A DNA stretch of 64,000 nt, from NCBI RefSeq assembly GCF_038007965.1, contig NZ_JBBOYD010000001.1:2892501-2956500 (forward strand), given 5' to 3'. Positions 45,786 to 56,315 of the stretch are shown piece after piece. Position 1 is the first letter of the stretch; every line of letters starts with the position of its first letter. The translations under genes were made by a program, and so were the position numbers. Source of the stretch: Niallia sp. FSL W8-0635. Lineage in GTDB: Bacteria > Bacillota > Bacilli > Bacillales > Cytobacillaceae. The notes under the pieces are model-generated. The model was not told where the DNA came from. It ran no database searches and saw nothing but the letters and a program-made list of their open reading frames with translations.

Positions 45786-46670
45786 TTAATAAGCCCATGT
45801 TTTAAAAAATTTCGTTGCACAATCTCTTCCTAGCTGAAAAAGCTTTTCTTGATCTTCTTTCGTTAGAGCAAATTCTGTTGCCAGTACTCCTTCTGTTGGA
45901 ACAAAGATTATATTTTTTTCATGCTTCCTGGATATATACCGGGAATCATGCGCATCCTTCATCGTTTCAAACATCGCTGTAAATAAATCAATTGCATTTT
46001 GAATTTTATGTTTCGGATGTTCCTTGATGCTGTGGCTTAATTTAACTCCTAGAACCGGCCTTGTTTTCAATACGTTCTCTTGATCAAATAACCACATTGG
46101 AAAATTACTTAATACCCCTCCATCGACTACCACATTTTTATTTGATTTATTACCGATGATTACCGGTTCAAAAAAATATGGGAGACTACAGCTCATCCTA
46201 ATGGCTTTCGCTATTGAAAAGGTCTGAGGATTGATTCCGTATTTTGGCAAATCATCTGGTAAAATCATTAATACACCATTTGTTATATCTGAAGCAATAA
46301 AGCGTAACGATTGAGGGGGGATATCTGCAAATGTTTTTAATCCTTTCATAGCTAATTTACTTTCTATCCATTTTTCCAGTTCTACTCCCTTATACAAACC
46401 TAGCTTCCAATAGAGAAAAAACCATTTAGCAAGCGGAAAAGGAATTAGTAACTGCCTTTCATCTAAAAACGTACTTAAATCCAAATCTTCCAATAATTCC
46501 GCTATTTCTTTACTTGTATATCCTGCAGCAATTAAGGCAGCAACAATGGAACCTGCACTAGTTCCTGCCAGTCTTGCAAATTGAAATCCCCTGCTTTCTA
46601 CAACCTCATACGCGCCCACTAAAGCAAGCCCTTTAATTCCTCCCCCTGAAAAGACTCCGTCTATATACAT
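45786..46670 (-). CDS. yqhO: Patatin-like phospholipase/esterase
   Basis: 294-residue alpha-beta hydrolase of the patatin family with a Ser-Asp dyad: oxyanion motif GGGIKGLALVG near residue 8, nucleophile GTSAGSIVAAL near residue 34 and the Asp in VVDGGVLSNFPMW near residue 166. No signal peptide. The ATG at 46670 has AAAGGAG eight bases upstream; the longer frame is not homologous. Position corresponds to B. subtilis yqhO. Lipid substrate unknown. Confidence 0.92.
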   Translation of the reverse strand: MYIDGVFSGGGIKGLALVGAYEVVESRGFQFARLAGTSAGSIVAALIAAGYTSKEIAELLEDLDLSTFLDERQLLIPFPLAKWFFLYWKLGLYKGVELEKWIESKLAMKGLKTFADIPPQSLRFIASDITNGVLMILPDDLPKYGINPQTFSIAKAIRMSCSLPYFFEPVIIGNKSNKNVVVDGGVLSNFPMWLFDQENVLKTRPVLGVKLSHSIKEHPKHKIQNAIDLFTAMFETMKDAHDSRYISRKHEKNIIFVPTEGVLATEFALTKEDQEKLFQLGRDCATKFFKTWAY

Positions 46671-47016
46671 GCAATTCACTCCTTTTAACAAGCAAATAGG
46701 ACTTTGAAAGCTTTGCATGGAATCCTACACCTTCATACTCCAATTTAGTATTCCGAATTGAAAAATAGTACAGAAGACAAGTTAAATGTTCGAGCATTTC
46801 ATAAAATTCCATAATATTAATGTAAAAAGATGTAGTAATTGCATATGGAAGTTTAGGCATTTGAATCAAGCAATTTAGTAAATAGACACATAGACTATTT
46901 CGAAAGTAGAAAAGTGCAAGTACTTTGTTTTTCTACAAGCTTAGAAGATATTAGAGGGAAAGTTTGTATGAGAGGATAAGCGCTTTAGCTAAATGTTAAA
47001 AAGAGGAGGAGATTTT
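46671..47016. other. Intergenic region before the glycine-rich gene
   Basis: About 345 bases with divergent promoters expected and no gene. CATAGACTA at 46889-46897 fits a sigma-K -10 pattern but without a clear -35. B. subtilis has mntR near this location; no mntR frame is present. Confidence 0.35.
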
Positions 47017-47280
47017 ATGCAAAATCATTTCATTTATTCACATGATATGAGAAGAATACGTCCTGGCTTTGGAATCGGAAGACCTGGTTTTGGAATTGGA
47101 AGACCTGGTTTCGGGTTTGGCAGACCTGGCTTCGGATTCGGTGGAGCTGGCTTAGGGCTCGGCTTAGGCTTACTAGGTGGTTTCGCAACAGGCGCATTAC
47201 TTGGCCCAGCTTTATTTGGAGGATTTGGTTATCCAGCATATGGGTTTGGCTATGGAATTCCCCAATATGGATTTTATTAA
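47017..47280 (+). CDS. Glycine-rich protein with heptapeptide repeats
   Basis: 87 residues, beginning MQNHFIYSHDMRRI, then four consecutive RPGFG(I/F)G units (47059-47142), a hydrophobic glycine/leucine stretch of about 30 residues and an aromatic Gly/Tyr/Phe tail ending GIPQYGFY. AGGAGGAG precedes the ATG and a clear terminator follows, so it is an expressed gene. Codon choice varies between repeats, arguing for selection on protein. Such sequences occur in spore coat or surface-associated proteins of Bacillaceae; the role here is unknown. Confidence 0.75.
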   Translation: MQNHFIYSHDMRRIRPGFGIGRPGFGIGRPGFGFGRPGFGFGGAGLGLGLGLLGGFATGALLGPALFGGFGYPAYGFGYGIPQYGFY

Positions 47281-47326
47281 TTCTTAATAATAGTGCTTCA
47301 ATAAATCATCCCATGTTATACGTTAG

Positions 47327-47361
47327 AAAAGGCTGCGCAAATTTAGTTGCACAGCCTTTTT
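47327..47361 (+). terminator. Terminator of the glycine-rich gene
   Basis: GGCTG.GCAA / TTGC.CAGCC stem followed by TTTTT. Confidence 0.85.
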
Positions 47362-47430
47362 GTCATTTTATTTTTCAATTATATCTTTATTTTAGACTAC
47401 GCTTGCTTTATTTACTTTAAACTAACTATA

Positions 47431-47471
47431 AAAAACACCCCGGCAGATAATGATATCCATCGAGGTGTTTC
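47431..47471 (-). terminator. Terminator of nrdJ
   Basis: AAACACC / GGTGTTT with a partly paired loop and T run on the minus strand, 46 bases after the nrdJ stop. Confidence 0.8.
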
Positions 47472-47516
47472 TACGAAAATTATAACAAATCCTACATTTT
47501 TAAAAGCGATTAGGCA

Positions 47517-50069
47517 TTAAAGTCCACATTTTAATTGCGTATTACAATTCGTACAAGTATTACATCCACCGATTTCTTCAACAACACCTTTTCGGCATAC
47601 TGGACAAGTATCGCCGATTTCTGAACCAATCGTTACATTCGTTGATTTCAGCTCATTTATCGTATCGACAAGAACAACATGCGGTTCTTCACGTTTTTGT
47701 GGTTGTGCTTCATCAAAAGTGTTTTCTTCTGCTTTTAATGTTAGTACTTGACTATCGCGAGAGCCATCTACATAAACGGTACCGCCTTTAGCTCCGCCAC
47801 GATATAATCTTTCATATACTTTTTGAACTTGCTCTACACTGTATCCTTTTGGTGCATTTACCGTTTTACTAATAGAGCTGTCAATCCATCTTTGGATGAT
47901 ACATTGCACATCTGCATGTGCCTCAGGAGCAAGATCCATCGCAGCAACGAACCAATTTGGAAGATTATTTGAATCTGCCTCTGGATGAGCATCTAAATAT
48001 TCTTGAACAATATCTGCTTTCACTTCAATGAATTTTCCAAGTCTTCCGCTTCGGAAATATGAGAAGGAGAAGTATGGCTCAAGACCAGTTGATACCCCAA
48101 CCATCGTTCCTGTGCTACCAGTAGGTGCTACTGTTAATAAATGAGAGTTACGGATACCATATTGAAGAATATCTTCTCTAATATCCTCAGGCATTTTTTT
48201 CATATAGCCAGTATGAATAAAGGCATTTCTTAGTTTTGCTTCTTCGTCTTTCGATTCTGCTTTTAAGAATGGGAAGCTGCCTTTTTCTTTTGCTAACTCA
48301 ATGGATGCTCTATATGCAGTAGTAGCAATTGTTTCAAATACTTTATCTACTAATACATTTCCTTTTTCACTACCATATTCTGTTTCACAGTAAATAAGTA
48401 AATCATGAAGACCCATTACACCTAGACCGACACGACGCTCTCCAAGTGCTTGTTTTTTATTCTCTTCCAAGAAGTAAGGTGTCGCATCGATAACGTTATC
48501 TTGCATTCTTACGCCCACTTCTACGGTTTTCTTTAGCTTTTCAAAATTAACTGTTTTAGTTTCCTTATCTGCCATTTCTGCAAGGTTAACAGCAGCTAGG
48601 TTACATACGCTAAATGGTGCTAATGGCTGCTCGCCACAAGGGTTTGTCGCAACAACTTTTTGACCGTAGCTAGTTGCGTTTGTCATTTCATTTGCATTAT
48701 CAATGAAGAAGATACCTGGCTCTGCAGAATAAGTTGCGCAGATATTAATTAAGTTCCATAATTCTTTCGCTTTAATTTTGCGATAAACACGGACTTTATT
48801 TCCTTCTGCTTCCCATTCTCTTACATCGCCAACTTTATGCCATTCGTCGTTATAATGCTGCATCTGCTCTTTATCGTAGCTTTCCACATCAGGGAACCGA
48901 AGTGAATATTCGCTGTCTTTTTCGACTGCTTCCATAAATTCATTTGTTAAGCAGACAGAAATGTTTGCTCCAGTTAAAAATTCTGACTGATGAACGGAGT
49001 ATGTTCCACCGATTGAAAGCTTTTCTTCTGCATCACGGAAAATCCCTTCACTAAATCCGCCTTGTCCAGGGATATTCTTATAATTTAGAATGCCTTGATA
49101 CATAGAACGCTCTTGTTCTGTTAAAGGTGTAAATTTCAATTTATCCTGAGCGTATTTTTTAATCGTTTCATCTTGTGTGTTTTCAATTAAGAAACGTAAA
49201 ATACGTGGATTTTGCATTTTCGAAATAATGAATTCGATAATATCTGGATGCCAATCAGCTAGCATAATCATTTGTGCACCACGACGAGATCCGCCTTGTT
49301 CTACTAAATGAGTTAATTTCGCAATATCATCTAACCAAGAAACAGATCCAGATGATTTACCATTAACCCCTCTTGCTAATGTATTACGAGGTCTTAGCGT
49401 AGATCCATTTGTTCCAACACCGCCACCACGGCTCATGATTTCCATTACCTGCTTCCGGTGCTCAGAAATACCTTCTCTTGAATCCTGAACAAAAGGCATT
49501 ACGTAACAGTTGAAATACGTAACATCTGTGCCTGCTCCAGCTCCATATAGTACACGACCTGCAGGGATGAAGTTCAAATTAACAAGTTCACTGTAAAACT
49601 TCTCGAACCATTCTTTTCGTTTTTCTTCCGTTTTTTCTACTGATGCAAGACCTGTAGCATTACGTTTTGCAATTTGCTCATAGTATATTTCCAACGGTTT
49701 TTCAATTACATCTAATGAACGAACGATTATACCTGTTTCTCCTTCTTGCCCTTCAAGAACACCACGGTAATCTTCTTCCACTAATACTTTTGCTGTATTT
49801 AAAATATGATCAATTTCTTGAATGAACCCTAATCCCCTTGCTGGGAATTTAGGATCTTCTTTAATAGTTAAAACAACGAAATCGCCAGCAGATAACGTAA
49901 TTTTCTCTGTATCTTTATACGTATAACGGTCAAGCATGACAAGTCGAGAAACGCCTTTGTGAGTTAGTTTCATATCTGGAGTAATTGGATGAACCTCCGG
50001 AAATAAAGCAATATCCTTATTCAGCTTTTCTATATCTACTTTCAAACCTTGACTTAACATTACTGACAT
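47517..50069 (-). CDS. nrdJ: Adenosylcobalamin-dependent (class II) ribonucleotide reductase
   Basis: Makes deoxyribonucleotides with vitamin B12 as radical source, without oxygen requirement. 850 residues: catalytic 10-stranded barrel with NFIPAGRVLYGAG near residue 165, YFNCYVMPFVQDSREG, GGGVGTNGSTLRPR near residue 218, NPCGEQPLAPFSVCNLAAVN near residue 475 and TVAPTGSTGTMVGVS near residue 635. The C-terminus is a Cys-rich zinc ribbon (CPVCRKGVVEEIGGCNTC). ATG at 50069 follows AAGGGG. A single gene with no partner, and an NrdR-like box lies upstream. Not at this place in B. subtilis, which relies on class I. Confidence 0.95.
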   Translation of the reverse strand: MSVMLSQGLKVDIEKLNKDIALFPEVHPITPDMKLTHKGVSRLVMLDRYTYKDTEKITLSAGDFVVLTIKEDPKFPARGLGFIQEIDHILNTAKVLVEEDYRGVLEGQEGETGIIVRSLDVIEKPLEIYYEQIAKRNATGLASVEKTEEKRKEWFEKFYSELVNLNFIPAGRVLYGAGAGTDVTYFNCYVMPFVQDSREGISEHRKQVMEIMSRGGGVGTNGSTLRPRNTLARGVNGKSSGSVSWLDDIAKLTHLVEQGGSRRGAQMIMLADWHPDIIEFIISKMQNPRILRFLIENTQDETIKKYAQDKLKFTPLTEQERSMYQGILNYKNIPGQGGFSEGIFRDAEEKLSIGGTYSVHQSEFLTGANISVCLTNEFMEAVEKDSEYSLRFPDVESYDKEQMQHYNDEWHKVGDVREWEAEGNKVRVYRKIKAKELWNLINICATYSAEPGIFFIDNANEMTNATSYGQKVVATNPCGEQPLAPFSVCNLAAVNLAEMADKETKTVNFEKLKKTVEVGVRMQDNVIDATPYFLEENKKQALGERRVGLGVMGLHDLLIYCETEYGSEKGNVLVDKVFETIATTAYRASIELAKEKGSFPFLKAESKDEEAKLRNAFIHTGYMKKMPEDIREDILQYGIRNSHLLTVAPTGSTGTMVGVSTGLEPYFSFSYFRSGRLGKFIEVKADIVQEYLDAHPEADSNNLPNWFVAAMDLAPEAHADVQCIIQRWIDSSISKTVNAPKGYSVEQVQKVYERLYRGGAKGGTVYVDGSRDSQVLTLKAEENTFDEAQPQKREEPHVVLVDTINELKSTNVTIGSEIGDTCPVCRKGVVEEIGGCNTCTNCNTQLKCGL

Positions 50070-50237
50070 ACACACAACCCCTTCATTCATATAAAAAATA
50101 GAGCAGATACTAATAGTTGTTGAAAAATAATCTTTGTATATAAATCTATAATTAGATATCTAGCATTTTTATTAATACCCTTAAACTATCACATCAAACA
50201 AATAAAATCAACATATAGTATTAAGCGTAAAAACAAA
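50070..50237. other. nrdJ leader region
   Basis: A+T rich with no gene. No B12-box or cobalamin riboswitch was recognised. Confidence 0.4.
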
Positions 50238-50253
50238 TACCTATATATTGTGT
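50238..50253 (-). promoter_or_regulatory. NrdR-box-like operator upstream of nrdJ
   Basis: TACCTATATATTGTGT matches ACACWATATATWGTGT at 13 of 16 positions, including the whole TATATATTGTGT half. Only one clear box; NrdR usually binds a pair about 31 bases apart, and the neighbour at that distance is a poor match. The rest up to 50510 holds no gene. Confidence 0.5.
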
Positions 50254-50510
50254 AACATTTAAATATCTATCGATTTGTCAAACGACGAAAAAAAGTAGAT
50301 TTTAAAGAAAAAGAAAGAGATACATAGATAATATGACATAAAAAAAGAAATTCCGTCCTTTTTCGCGCTTGCTTATTGAAAGAAGGGGTAAACCATTGAT
50401 ATAAGCCTGTTTATTTAAAACTTTACCCACTAAAAAAATTTTTCGACATACTAAAAGGAAACGGAACCTATCTGTTTTTTCGTTTAAACAGTACTTTTTA
50501 ACACAAGTAA

Positions 50511-50542
50511 AACACGAAATTCTAATAAAAGAATTTCGTGTT
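50511..50542 (-). terminator. Terminator of lipM
   Basis: AACACGAAATTCT pairs exactly with AGAATTTCGTGTT; T-rich on the minus side, 14 bases beyond the lipM stop. Confidence 0.85.
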
Positions 50543-50556
50543 CATAAATTTCTTTT

Positions 50557-51393
50557 TTATCGTCTAAAATTCCATTCATCACTATCATATTTTTCTTTCG
50601 CTATTTTTTCTACATATTTAACTTCTTCGTCCGTTAATTGATAATTTTCTAATTGAATATTCAAACCTTCTTCAAAGCCTTTTTTAAAAGCTTCTTTCGC
50701 CATTTCAATGGTAATGTTTCTTTCCGTTAAATCATTAATCGCAACAGCTTTGCTCTTAAAAGCTTTTTGCATTCTTTCTTTGACACGGTCATTTGGATAC
50801 TTAAATAAACGAAATAATTTATCCTCGTCTAAGTCTAATAAAATAGAACCATGCTGCAAAATAACGCCCTGCTGCCTAGTCTGTGCGCTTCCTGCTACTT
50901 TTCTACCTTCCACTACTAATTCATACCAGCTAGGAGCATCGAAGCATACAGCGGATCTCGGCGTTTTCAAATTATTTTTTTGTTCTTCTGTTTTAGGTAC
51001 TGAAAAATAGGCATCCAATTCTAGAAAGTGAAAACCTTTTAAAATACCTTCTGATATTACTCGATAAGCCTCTGTTACTGTTTTAGGCATGTTTGGATGT
51101 TCCTCTGAAACAATCACACTATAAGTCAATTCATGTTCATGAAGAACGCCTCTTCCACCTGTTGGTCTTCTCACAAACCCAAGACCCAATTCTCTTACCG
51201 CTTCTAAGTCAATTTCTTTCTCTACCTTCTGAAAATATCCAATAGATAAAGTAGCAGGATTCCAGCCATAAAAACGAATCACCGGCGGAAAAACTCCTTT
51301 AGAATGCCATTCTAATAATGCTTCGTCTAATGCCATATTATAAGAAGGGGAATGATTGCCTGAGTCAATAAATCTCCATGTTTCTTTTACCAT
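50557..51393 (-). CDS. lipM: Octanoyl-[acyl carrier protein] transferase LipM
   Basis: Transfers octanoate to GcvH, the first step of lipoic acid synthesis in Bacillus. 278 residues: [20 protein letters not shown] near residue 11, [17 protein letters not shown] near residue 38, [19 protein letters not shown] near residue 75, catalytic Cys in [14 protein letters not shown] near residue 150 and Lys in [13 protein letters not shown] near residue 163. ATG at 51393 (AGAGGG upstream) gives exactly the B. subtilis length. It serves both the glycine cleavage and bkd complexes encoded in this window, which need lipoate. Confidence 0.96.
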   Translation of the reverse strand: MVKETWRFIDSGNHSPSYNMALDEALLEWHSKGVFPPVIRFYGWNPATLSIGYFQKVEKEIDLEAVRELGLGFVRRPTGGRGVLHEHELTYSVIVSEEHPNMPKTVTEAYRVISEGILKGFHFLELDAYFSVPKTEEQKNNLKTPRSAVCFDAPSWYELVVEGRKVAGSAQTRQQGVILQHGSILLDLDEDKLFRLFKYPNDRVKERMQKAFKSKAVAINDLTERNITIEMAKEAFKKGFEEGLNIQLENYQLTDEEVKYVEKIAKEKYDSDEWNFRR

Positions 51394-51616
51394 AACATAC
51401 CCTCTTTTTCTATGTATAATGTACATTAAATCCTTACTAAGGATACCAAAAAGAAAGATTATTTAAAAGTAACTTGCATGAAAAAATAATGATACTTCTT
51501 GTAATCCTCTATAAGAGCAGCGGAATGTTAATGATATTGTAAGTATTTACTTTACTACTATAAGGGTTGATAGATATAATAGAGTTAGTGTAAGTAATTG
51601 AAAGGAGAAATGAGAA

Positions 51617-52000
51617 TTGACAACGATTTATACTCTTCTCATCGTTTTAGTCGCATTCCTTGTATATTCCGTGGTTATGTGGCTGTATCAACGTCGTATT
51701 GTAAAAACTGTAAACCAGGATGAATTCCGCCAAGGATACAGAAAGGCACAGTTAATTGATGTACGTGAACCAAATGAATATGAGGCTGGTCATGTACTCG
51801 GTGCAAGAAATATTCCACTATCACAGCTAAAGATGAGAAAAAGCGAAATCCGCTCTGATAAGCCAGTATATTTATACTGTCAAAATGGGATGAGAAGCGG
51901 CAGAGCTGCTCAATTTCTTCATCGAAAAGGTTATAAAGATTTAACCCAATTAGAAGGTGGATTCAAAAAGTGGACAGGAAGAATTAAAGCAAAAAAATAA
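51617..52000 (+). CDS. yqhL: Membrane-anchored rhodanese-like protein YqhL
   Basis: 127 residues: N-terminal membrane helix (about 3-24) and a single rhodanese domain with active-site Cys in YLYCQNGMRSGRAAQF near residue 92 and the entry motif LIDVREPNEYEAGHVLGARN. It could transfer sulfane sulfur or act in redox sensing at the membrane. TTG start at 51617 follows AAAGGAG. Divergent from lipM with about 220 bases between; TATAAT with a weak TTTACT 18 bases upstream lies near 51550-51580. Confidence 0.88.
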   Translation: MTTIYTLLIVLVAFLVYSVVMWLYQRRIVKTVNQDEFRQGYRKAQLIDVREPNEYEAGHVLGARNIPLSQLKMRKSEIRSDKPVYLYCQNGMRSGRAAQFLHRKGYKDLTQLEGGFKKWTGRIKAKK

Positions 52001-52029
52001 TAATATTCTAACTAGGAATTATTATATAG

Positions 52030-52060
52030 AAAAAGCTGATGCCTAGACATCAGCTTTTTT
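52030..52060. terminator. Bidirectional terminator between yqhL and gcvPB
   Basis: AAAAAGCTGATG / CATCAGCTTTTTT with a six-base loop between converging genes. Confidence 0.9.
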
Positions 52061-52074
52061 AATGCTTTATTTTA

Positions 52075-53535
52075 TTACATCTTCGTATAACGAAGTACTG
52101 GTTTTCTTGCTGCCAATGTTTCATCTAAACGACCAATTACAGTCGTATGTGGTGCCTCTTGAACAATTTCAGGTGTTTCTTCTGCTTCTTTTGCAATTTG
52201 AATCATTGCATCAATAAAACTATCTAATGTCTCTTTCGATTCTGTCTCAGTCGGCTCAATCATAATACATTCTTCCACATTAAGCGGGAAATAGATTGTT
52301 GGTGGGTGATAGCCAAAATCAAGTAATCTTTTTGCTATATCTAGTGTTCGAACCCCTAATTTCTTTTGTCTTCTTCCACTTAATACAAATTCATGTTTAC
52401 AATGACGATCAAAAGGTAAATCAAAGTACTCAGAAAGACGTCTCATCATATAATTTGCGTTTAAGACCGCATTTTCTGTTACAGCTTTTAAGCCATCTGG
52501 ACCCATTGAACGAATATACGTATAGGCTCTTACGTTGATACCAAAGTTCCCATAGAATGGTTTCACTCTACCAATTGATTGTGGTCGATTATAATCAAAT
52601 ACAAATTCCTCGCCCACTTTTGTTAAAACTGGTTTTGGTAGAAAAGGAATTAAATCTGCTTTCACTCCTACTGGGCCTGAACCTGGTCCACCGCCACCAT
52701 GTGGTCCTGTAAATGTTTTATGCAAATTTAAATGAACAACATCAAATCCCATATCCCCAGGTCTTGCCTTTGAAAGCACAGCATTTAGATTCGCTCCATC
52801 GTAATATAATTTCCCGCCGGCATTATGAACTATTTCTGCCATTTCTAAAATATTTTCTTCGAACAGGCCTAAAGTATTAGGGTTTGTTAACATTAATGCT
52901 GCAGTATCTTCTCCTACCACACGCTTTAAATCCTCTAAATCTACTAATCCATGTTCATTTGATTTTACTGTTACTGTTTCTAAGCCAGCAACAGTTGCGG
53001 AAGCAGGATTAGTTCCATGTGCAGAATCGGGAACAATTACCTTTGTACGATGCGTATCTCCATTTGCTTCATGGTAAGCTCTAATCAGCATTAAACCAGT
53101 CCACTCACCATGCGCACCTGCAGCTGGCTGCAAGGTTACTTCATCCATGCCTGTGATTTCAACAAGATGTTGTTGTAAGTCATACATTAACTCAAGTGCG
53201 CCTTGAACAGATGACTCCTCCTGTAAAGGATGGATATGTGCAAACCCATTGAATCTCGCCACATTTTCATTTATTTTCGGATTATATTTCATCGTACAAG
53301 AACCCAATGGATAAAATCCGGAATCCAATCCATGGTTTCGTTTAGATAGAGCCGTATAATGACGCATAATATCTAATTCAGATACTTCTGGTAGTTCTGG
53401 ATTTTCTTCTCTTATATAATCATTCGGCAACAACTGCGCAAGATCTACTTCCGGAATATCCATTTCTGGCAAACTATAACCTATTCTGCCAGGTGTACTG
53501 TTTTCAAAGATAAGAGGTTGATTTTGATTAGACAT
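52075..53535 (-). CDS. gcvPB: Glycine dehydrogenase (decarboxylating) subunit 2
   Basis: PLP-binding part of the P-protein of the glycine cleavage system, 486 residues. PLP lysine in [19 protein letters not shown] near residue 270; [13 protein letters not shown] near residue 72 and [12 protein letters not shown] near residue 178 are family blocks. Start ATG at 53535 follows GGAGG and overlaps the gcvPA stop by 8 bases; a longer frame from 53565 is unsupported. Works with gcvPA as a heterodimer and with GcvH, which is not encoded here. Confidence 0.96.
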   Translation of the reverse strand: MSNQNQPLIFENSTPGRIGYSLPEMDIPEVDLAQLLPNDYIREENPELPEVSELDIMRHYTALSKRNHGLDSGFYPLGSCTMKYNPKINENVARFNGFAHIHPLQEESSVQGALELMYDLQQHLVEITGMDEVTLQPAAGAHGEWTGLMLIRAYHEANGDTHRTKVIVPDSAHGTNPASATVAGLETVTVKSNEHGLVDLEDLKRVVGEDTAALMLTNPNTLGLFEENILEMAEIVHNAGGKLYYDGANLNAVLSKARPGDMGFDVVHLNLHKTFTGPHGGGGPGSGPVGVKADLIPFLPKPVLTKVGEEFVFDYNRPQSIGRVKPFYGNFGINVRAYTYIRSMGPDGLKAVTENAVLNANYMMRRLSEYFDLPFDRHCKHEFVLSGRRQKKLGVRTLDIAKRLLDFGYHPPTIYFPLNVEECIMIEPTETESKETLDSFIDAMIQIAKEAEETPEIVQEAPHTTVIGRLDETLAARKPVLRYTKM

Positions 53536-54874
53536 GATAATCCTCCATTTCTGCAACGAATTCATCTATTTCTTCTTTTGTACGTAATTCGGTTACCGCG
53601 ATTAACATATGATTTTCTAATTGATCAAAGTCTCTTCCTAAATCATATCCACCTATCATACCTTTTTCTAATAATGCACGGTTAATAGCTGAGATAGAGG
53701 AATTACATTTAATAATAAACTCATTAAAAGATGGTCCTTCATACACTATTTCAAATCCAGATTCTCTAAATTTAGTTTTTGCGTAATGCGCTTTCTGTAT
53801 ATTAGCAATCGCCATTTCCTGCACGCCATGTTTTCCAAGTGCGGTCATAGCAACGGAAGCAGCTAAAGCATTAAGTGCTTGGTTCGAACAAATATTAGAA
53901 GTTGCCTTATCACGACGAATATGCTGTTCTCTCGCCTGAAGTGTTAACACAAATCCTCTTTGGCCATTTTCATCTACCGTTTGTCCTACTAAACGGCCAG
54001 GAACCTTACGCATTAATTTAGACGTTACAGCGAAATAACCACAGTGCGGACCGCCAAAGCCCATTGGAATTCCAAAAGGTTGTGCATCTCCTACTACAAT
54101 ATCTGCATGAAACTTTCCTGGTGGTGTCAATGCTCCTAAAGCTAATGGATTACTGGATACAACAAATAATGACTTATGGGCATGAATAATTGCTTCTATA
54201 TCCTTCAGCAGTTCTACTCTTCCAAAGAAATTTGGATATTGGACCATAACAGCTGCAACCGTATCATCTATCATTTCTTCTAGTGCCTTTATATCTGTTA
54301 ACCCTTCTTTATGAGGAACCTCTAACACTTCGATATACTGACCCTTTGCATAGGTTTTCACAACTTCTTTTGCCTCTGGATGTATAGCACTTGAGAGAAG
54401 AATTTTTTTTCGTTTCGTCATACCAGCACTTAACATACCTGCTTCTGCTAAGGCAGTTGCTCCATCATACATAGAAGAGTTAGCCACGTCCATTCCAGTT
54501 AATTCACATATCATTGTCTGAAATTCGAAAATAGCCTGTAATTCTCCTTGAGAAATTTCTGGTTGATACGGGGTATAGGCTGTATAAAATTCAGAGCGTG
54601 ATAAAACATGATCTACAATAACGGGTGAATAGTGATCATATACACCTGCCCCTAGAAAAGATACATTTGCTTTTGCATCCGCATTTTTTTGGGAAAGCTT
54701 TGTTAATTCTTTCAATAAAGCTGGTTCACTTTTTGCCGGTTTAATTTGATAGTTTCCTTGAAAGCGTACTTTCTCTGGTATATCTGAAAATAATTCTTCT
54801 ACTGAACTTACCCCTATTACTTCTAGCATTTCCTTTTGATCTTGTTCTGTCATCGGTAAATAACGATGCTTCAT
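53528..54874 (-). CDS. gcvPA: Glycine dehydrogenase (decarboxylating) subunit 1
   Basis: N-terminal half of P-protein, 448 residues. [17 protein letters not shown] near residue 75, [15 protein letters not shown] near residue 97, [14 protein letters not shown] and [20 protein letters not shown] near residue 258 are typical. Overlaps gcvPB by 8 bases; 56 bases after gcvT. Ribosome site GGGGG precedes the ATG. Confidence 0.96.
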   Translation of the reverse strand: MKHRYLPMTEQDQKEMLEVIGVSSVEELFSDIPEKVRFQGNYQIKPAKSEPALLKELTKLSQKNADAKANVSFLGAGVYDHYSPVIVDHVLSRSEFYTAYTPYQPEISQGELQAIFEFQTMICELTGMDVANSSMYDGATALAEAGMLSAGMTKRKKILLSSAIHPEAKEVVKTYAKGQYIEVLEVPHKEGLTDIKALEEMIDDTVAAVMVQYPNFFGRVELLKDIEAIIHAHKSLFVVSSNPLALGALTPPGKFHADIVVGDAQPFGIPMGFGGPHCGYFAVTSKLMRKVPGRLVGQTVDENGQRGFVLTLQAREQHIRRDKATSNICSNQALNALAASVAMTALGKHGVQEMAIANIQKAHYAKTKFRESGFEIVYEGPSFNEFIIKCNSSISAINRALLEKGMIGGYDLGRDFDQLENHMLIAVTELRTKEEIDEFVAEMEDYHV

Positions 54875-54930
54875 TCGTTTTTCCCCCAGTCATTAACCCA
54901 TTGATTTATTTGTAGAAATAAGCTTAAAAA

Positions 54931-56031
54931 TTAATTTCTTTTATAAAAAGGAGTTTTTATTACTTTTGCCTTCAAATATTTCCCTCTAATTTCCACTTCA
55001 ACCTCTGTAGCTATTGCTGCATAATCAATATGAATTATTGCAAGGCCAATGTTTTTCTTTAAGGTTGGCGACTGTGTACCTGTAGTCACTTCTCCAATAC
55101 ATGCTCCATTTGCAAACACTTTATAGCCATGTCTTGGAATACCTCTGTCTACCATTTCGATTCCTACTAACTTTCTAATCATTCCTTCTTCTTTTTGCTT
55201 CAATAAAGCTTCCTTGCCAATAAACTCAGCTTCTTTATTTAATTTTACCGCAAATCCAATTCCAGCTTCTAACGGTGAGATATCGGCTGATAATTCTTGC
55301 CCATATAATGCAAGCGTTGCTTCAAAGCGTAAAGTATCCCTTGCACCTAACCCACAAGGATGAACGCCTAACGGCTCTCCTACTGTCAATATTTCACTCC
55401 ATAATTCCGTAGCATCTTCACTTTGACAATAAATTTCAAATCCATCTTCACCTGTGTAGCCAGTACGTGATAAGAGAACTTCTTTACCTGCTAAATGCAC
55501 TTTATTCTGAAAATGAAAATACTTTATCCCAGCATAATCAACATCAGGGTTTATTTTTCTTAGCACTTCTTCTGCCAATGGACCTTGAAGTGCTAATTGA
55601 GCAAAATCTTCTGATAAATTAGTTAAAAATACATCCCCACTCACATGCTTTTGTAGCCATTCGAAATCCTTCTCGATATTAGATGCATTTACGACTAACA
55701 AATAGTGATTGTCTGCTAGCTTATATGTTAATAAATCATCCACAGTCCCGCCATTTTCATGGCACATCGCCGAATATTGAGCAGCACCTATTTTGATTTT
55801 TCCAATGTCATTCGTAAGCATTTTTTGCAGAAAATCTAAACTATCGTTTCCCTTTACCTCGATTTCACCCATATGGGAAACATCAAATAATCCTGCTTTA
55901 GTTCGAACAGCCTCATGCTCCTGTTTGATGCCGGAAAATTGTACAGGTAAATCCCATCCTCCGAAATCGATTGTCTTTCCGCCATACTGTTTATACACCT
56001 CATATAACGGTGTTTGCTTTAATAAAGTCAA
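54931..56031 (-). CDS. gcvT: Aminomethyltransferase (T-protein) GcvT
   Basis: Transfers the methylene group from aminomethyl-lipoyl GcvH to tetrahydrofolate. 366 residues: [20 protein letters not shown] near residue 21, [14 protein letters not shown] near residue 48 and [12 protein letters not shown] near residue 228 with the catalytic Asp region. The preferred start is TTG at 56031, nine bases after GGAG and matching family N-termini ([11 protein letters not shown]); an in-frame ATG at 56046 overlaps that ribosome site. First gene of gcvT-gcvPA-gcvPB, directly behind a glycine riboswitch. Confidence 0.94.
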   Translation of the reverse strand: MTLLKQTPLYEVYKQYGGKTIDFGGWDLPVQFSGIKQEHEAVRTKAGLFDVSHMGEIEVKGNDSLDFLQKMLTNDIGKIKIGAAQYSAMCHENGGTVDDLLTYKLADNHYLLVVNASNIEKDFEWLQKHVSGDVFLTNLSEDFAQLALQGPLAEEVLRKINPDVDYAGIKYFHFQNKVHLAGKEVLLSRTGYTGEDGFEIYCQSEDATELWSEILTVGEPLGVHPCGLGARDTLRFEATLALYGQELSADISPLEAGIGFAVKLNKEAEFIGKEALLKQKEEGMIRKLVGIEMVDRGIPRHGYKVFANGACIGEVTTGTQSPTLKKNIGLAIIHIDYAAIATEVEVEIRGKYLKAKVIKTPFYKRN

Positions 56032-56094
56032 TGAACAGCACTCCATTCCCCTATGTATTAGATATTCTCATTTATTGCAAATAAAAAACGGCAA

Positions 56095-56315
56095 CAAAAA
56101 AAGACAGAAACCCCCCTTTTAAAAAAGTAAGGGCTCTGTCCTTGCACCTGAAAGTTTACCGATAAAGTCGGCTGTCCCCTTTGGTGGCTTACATATATAC
56201 TGTAAGCACTCTCCAGAGCTGCGTCCAAATAGAGTTCTTTTGCCTGAGAGATTCACAATTAATGTTTGCTTGCTCCTTCGGCGCTACGAACGTAGTCTCT
56301 CCCCTATTTCTCATC
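56095..56315 (-). promoter_or_regulatory. Tandem glycine riboswitch with terminator, before gcvT
   Basis: Minus strand shows two aptamers in series: the first with GGGAGAGAC, GCGCCGAAGGAGCAA and CTCTCAGGCAAAAG; the second with CTGGAGAGTGC, GGGGACAGCCGAC and TTTCAGGTGCAAGGACAGAG. A terminator follows, GACAGA / TCTGTC arms at 56140-56103 with a T run. In this class glycine binding prevents termination, so gcv genes are on when glycine is plentiful. Bases 56316-56607 contain no gene. Confidence 0.95.

Noticed and set aside
50207..50225. Second NrdR box paired with 50238-50253
   Set aside because: Best alignment at this distance matches the consensus at about half the positions only.
50070..50556. 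Cobalamin riboswitch before nrdJ
   Set aside because: No B12 box or matching stem arrangement recognised; covariance search would decide.
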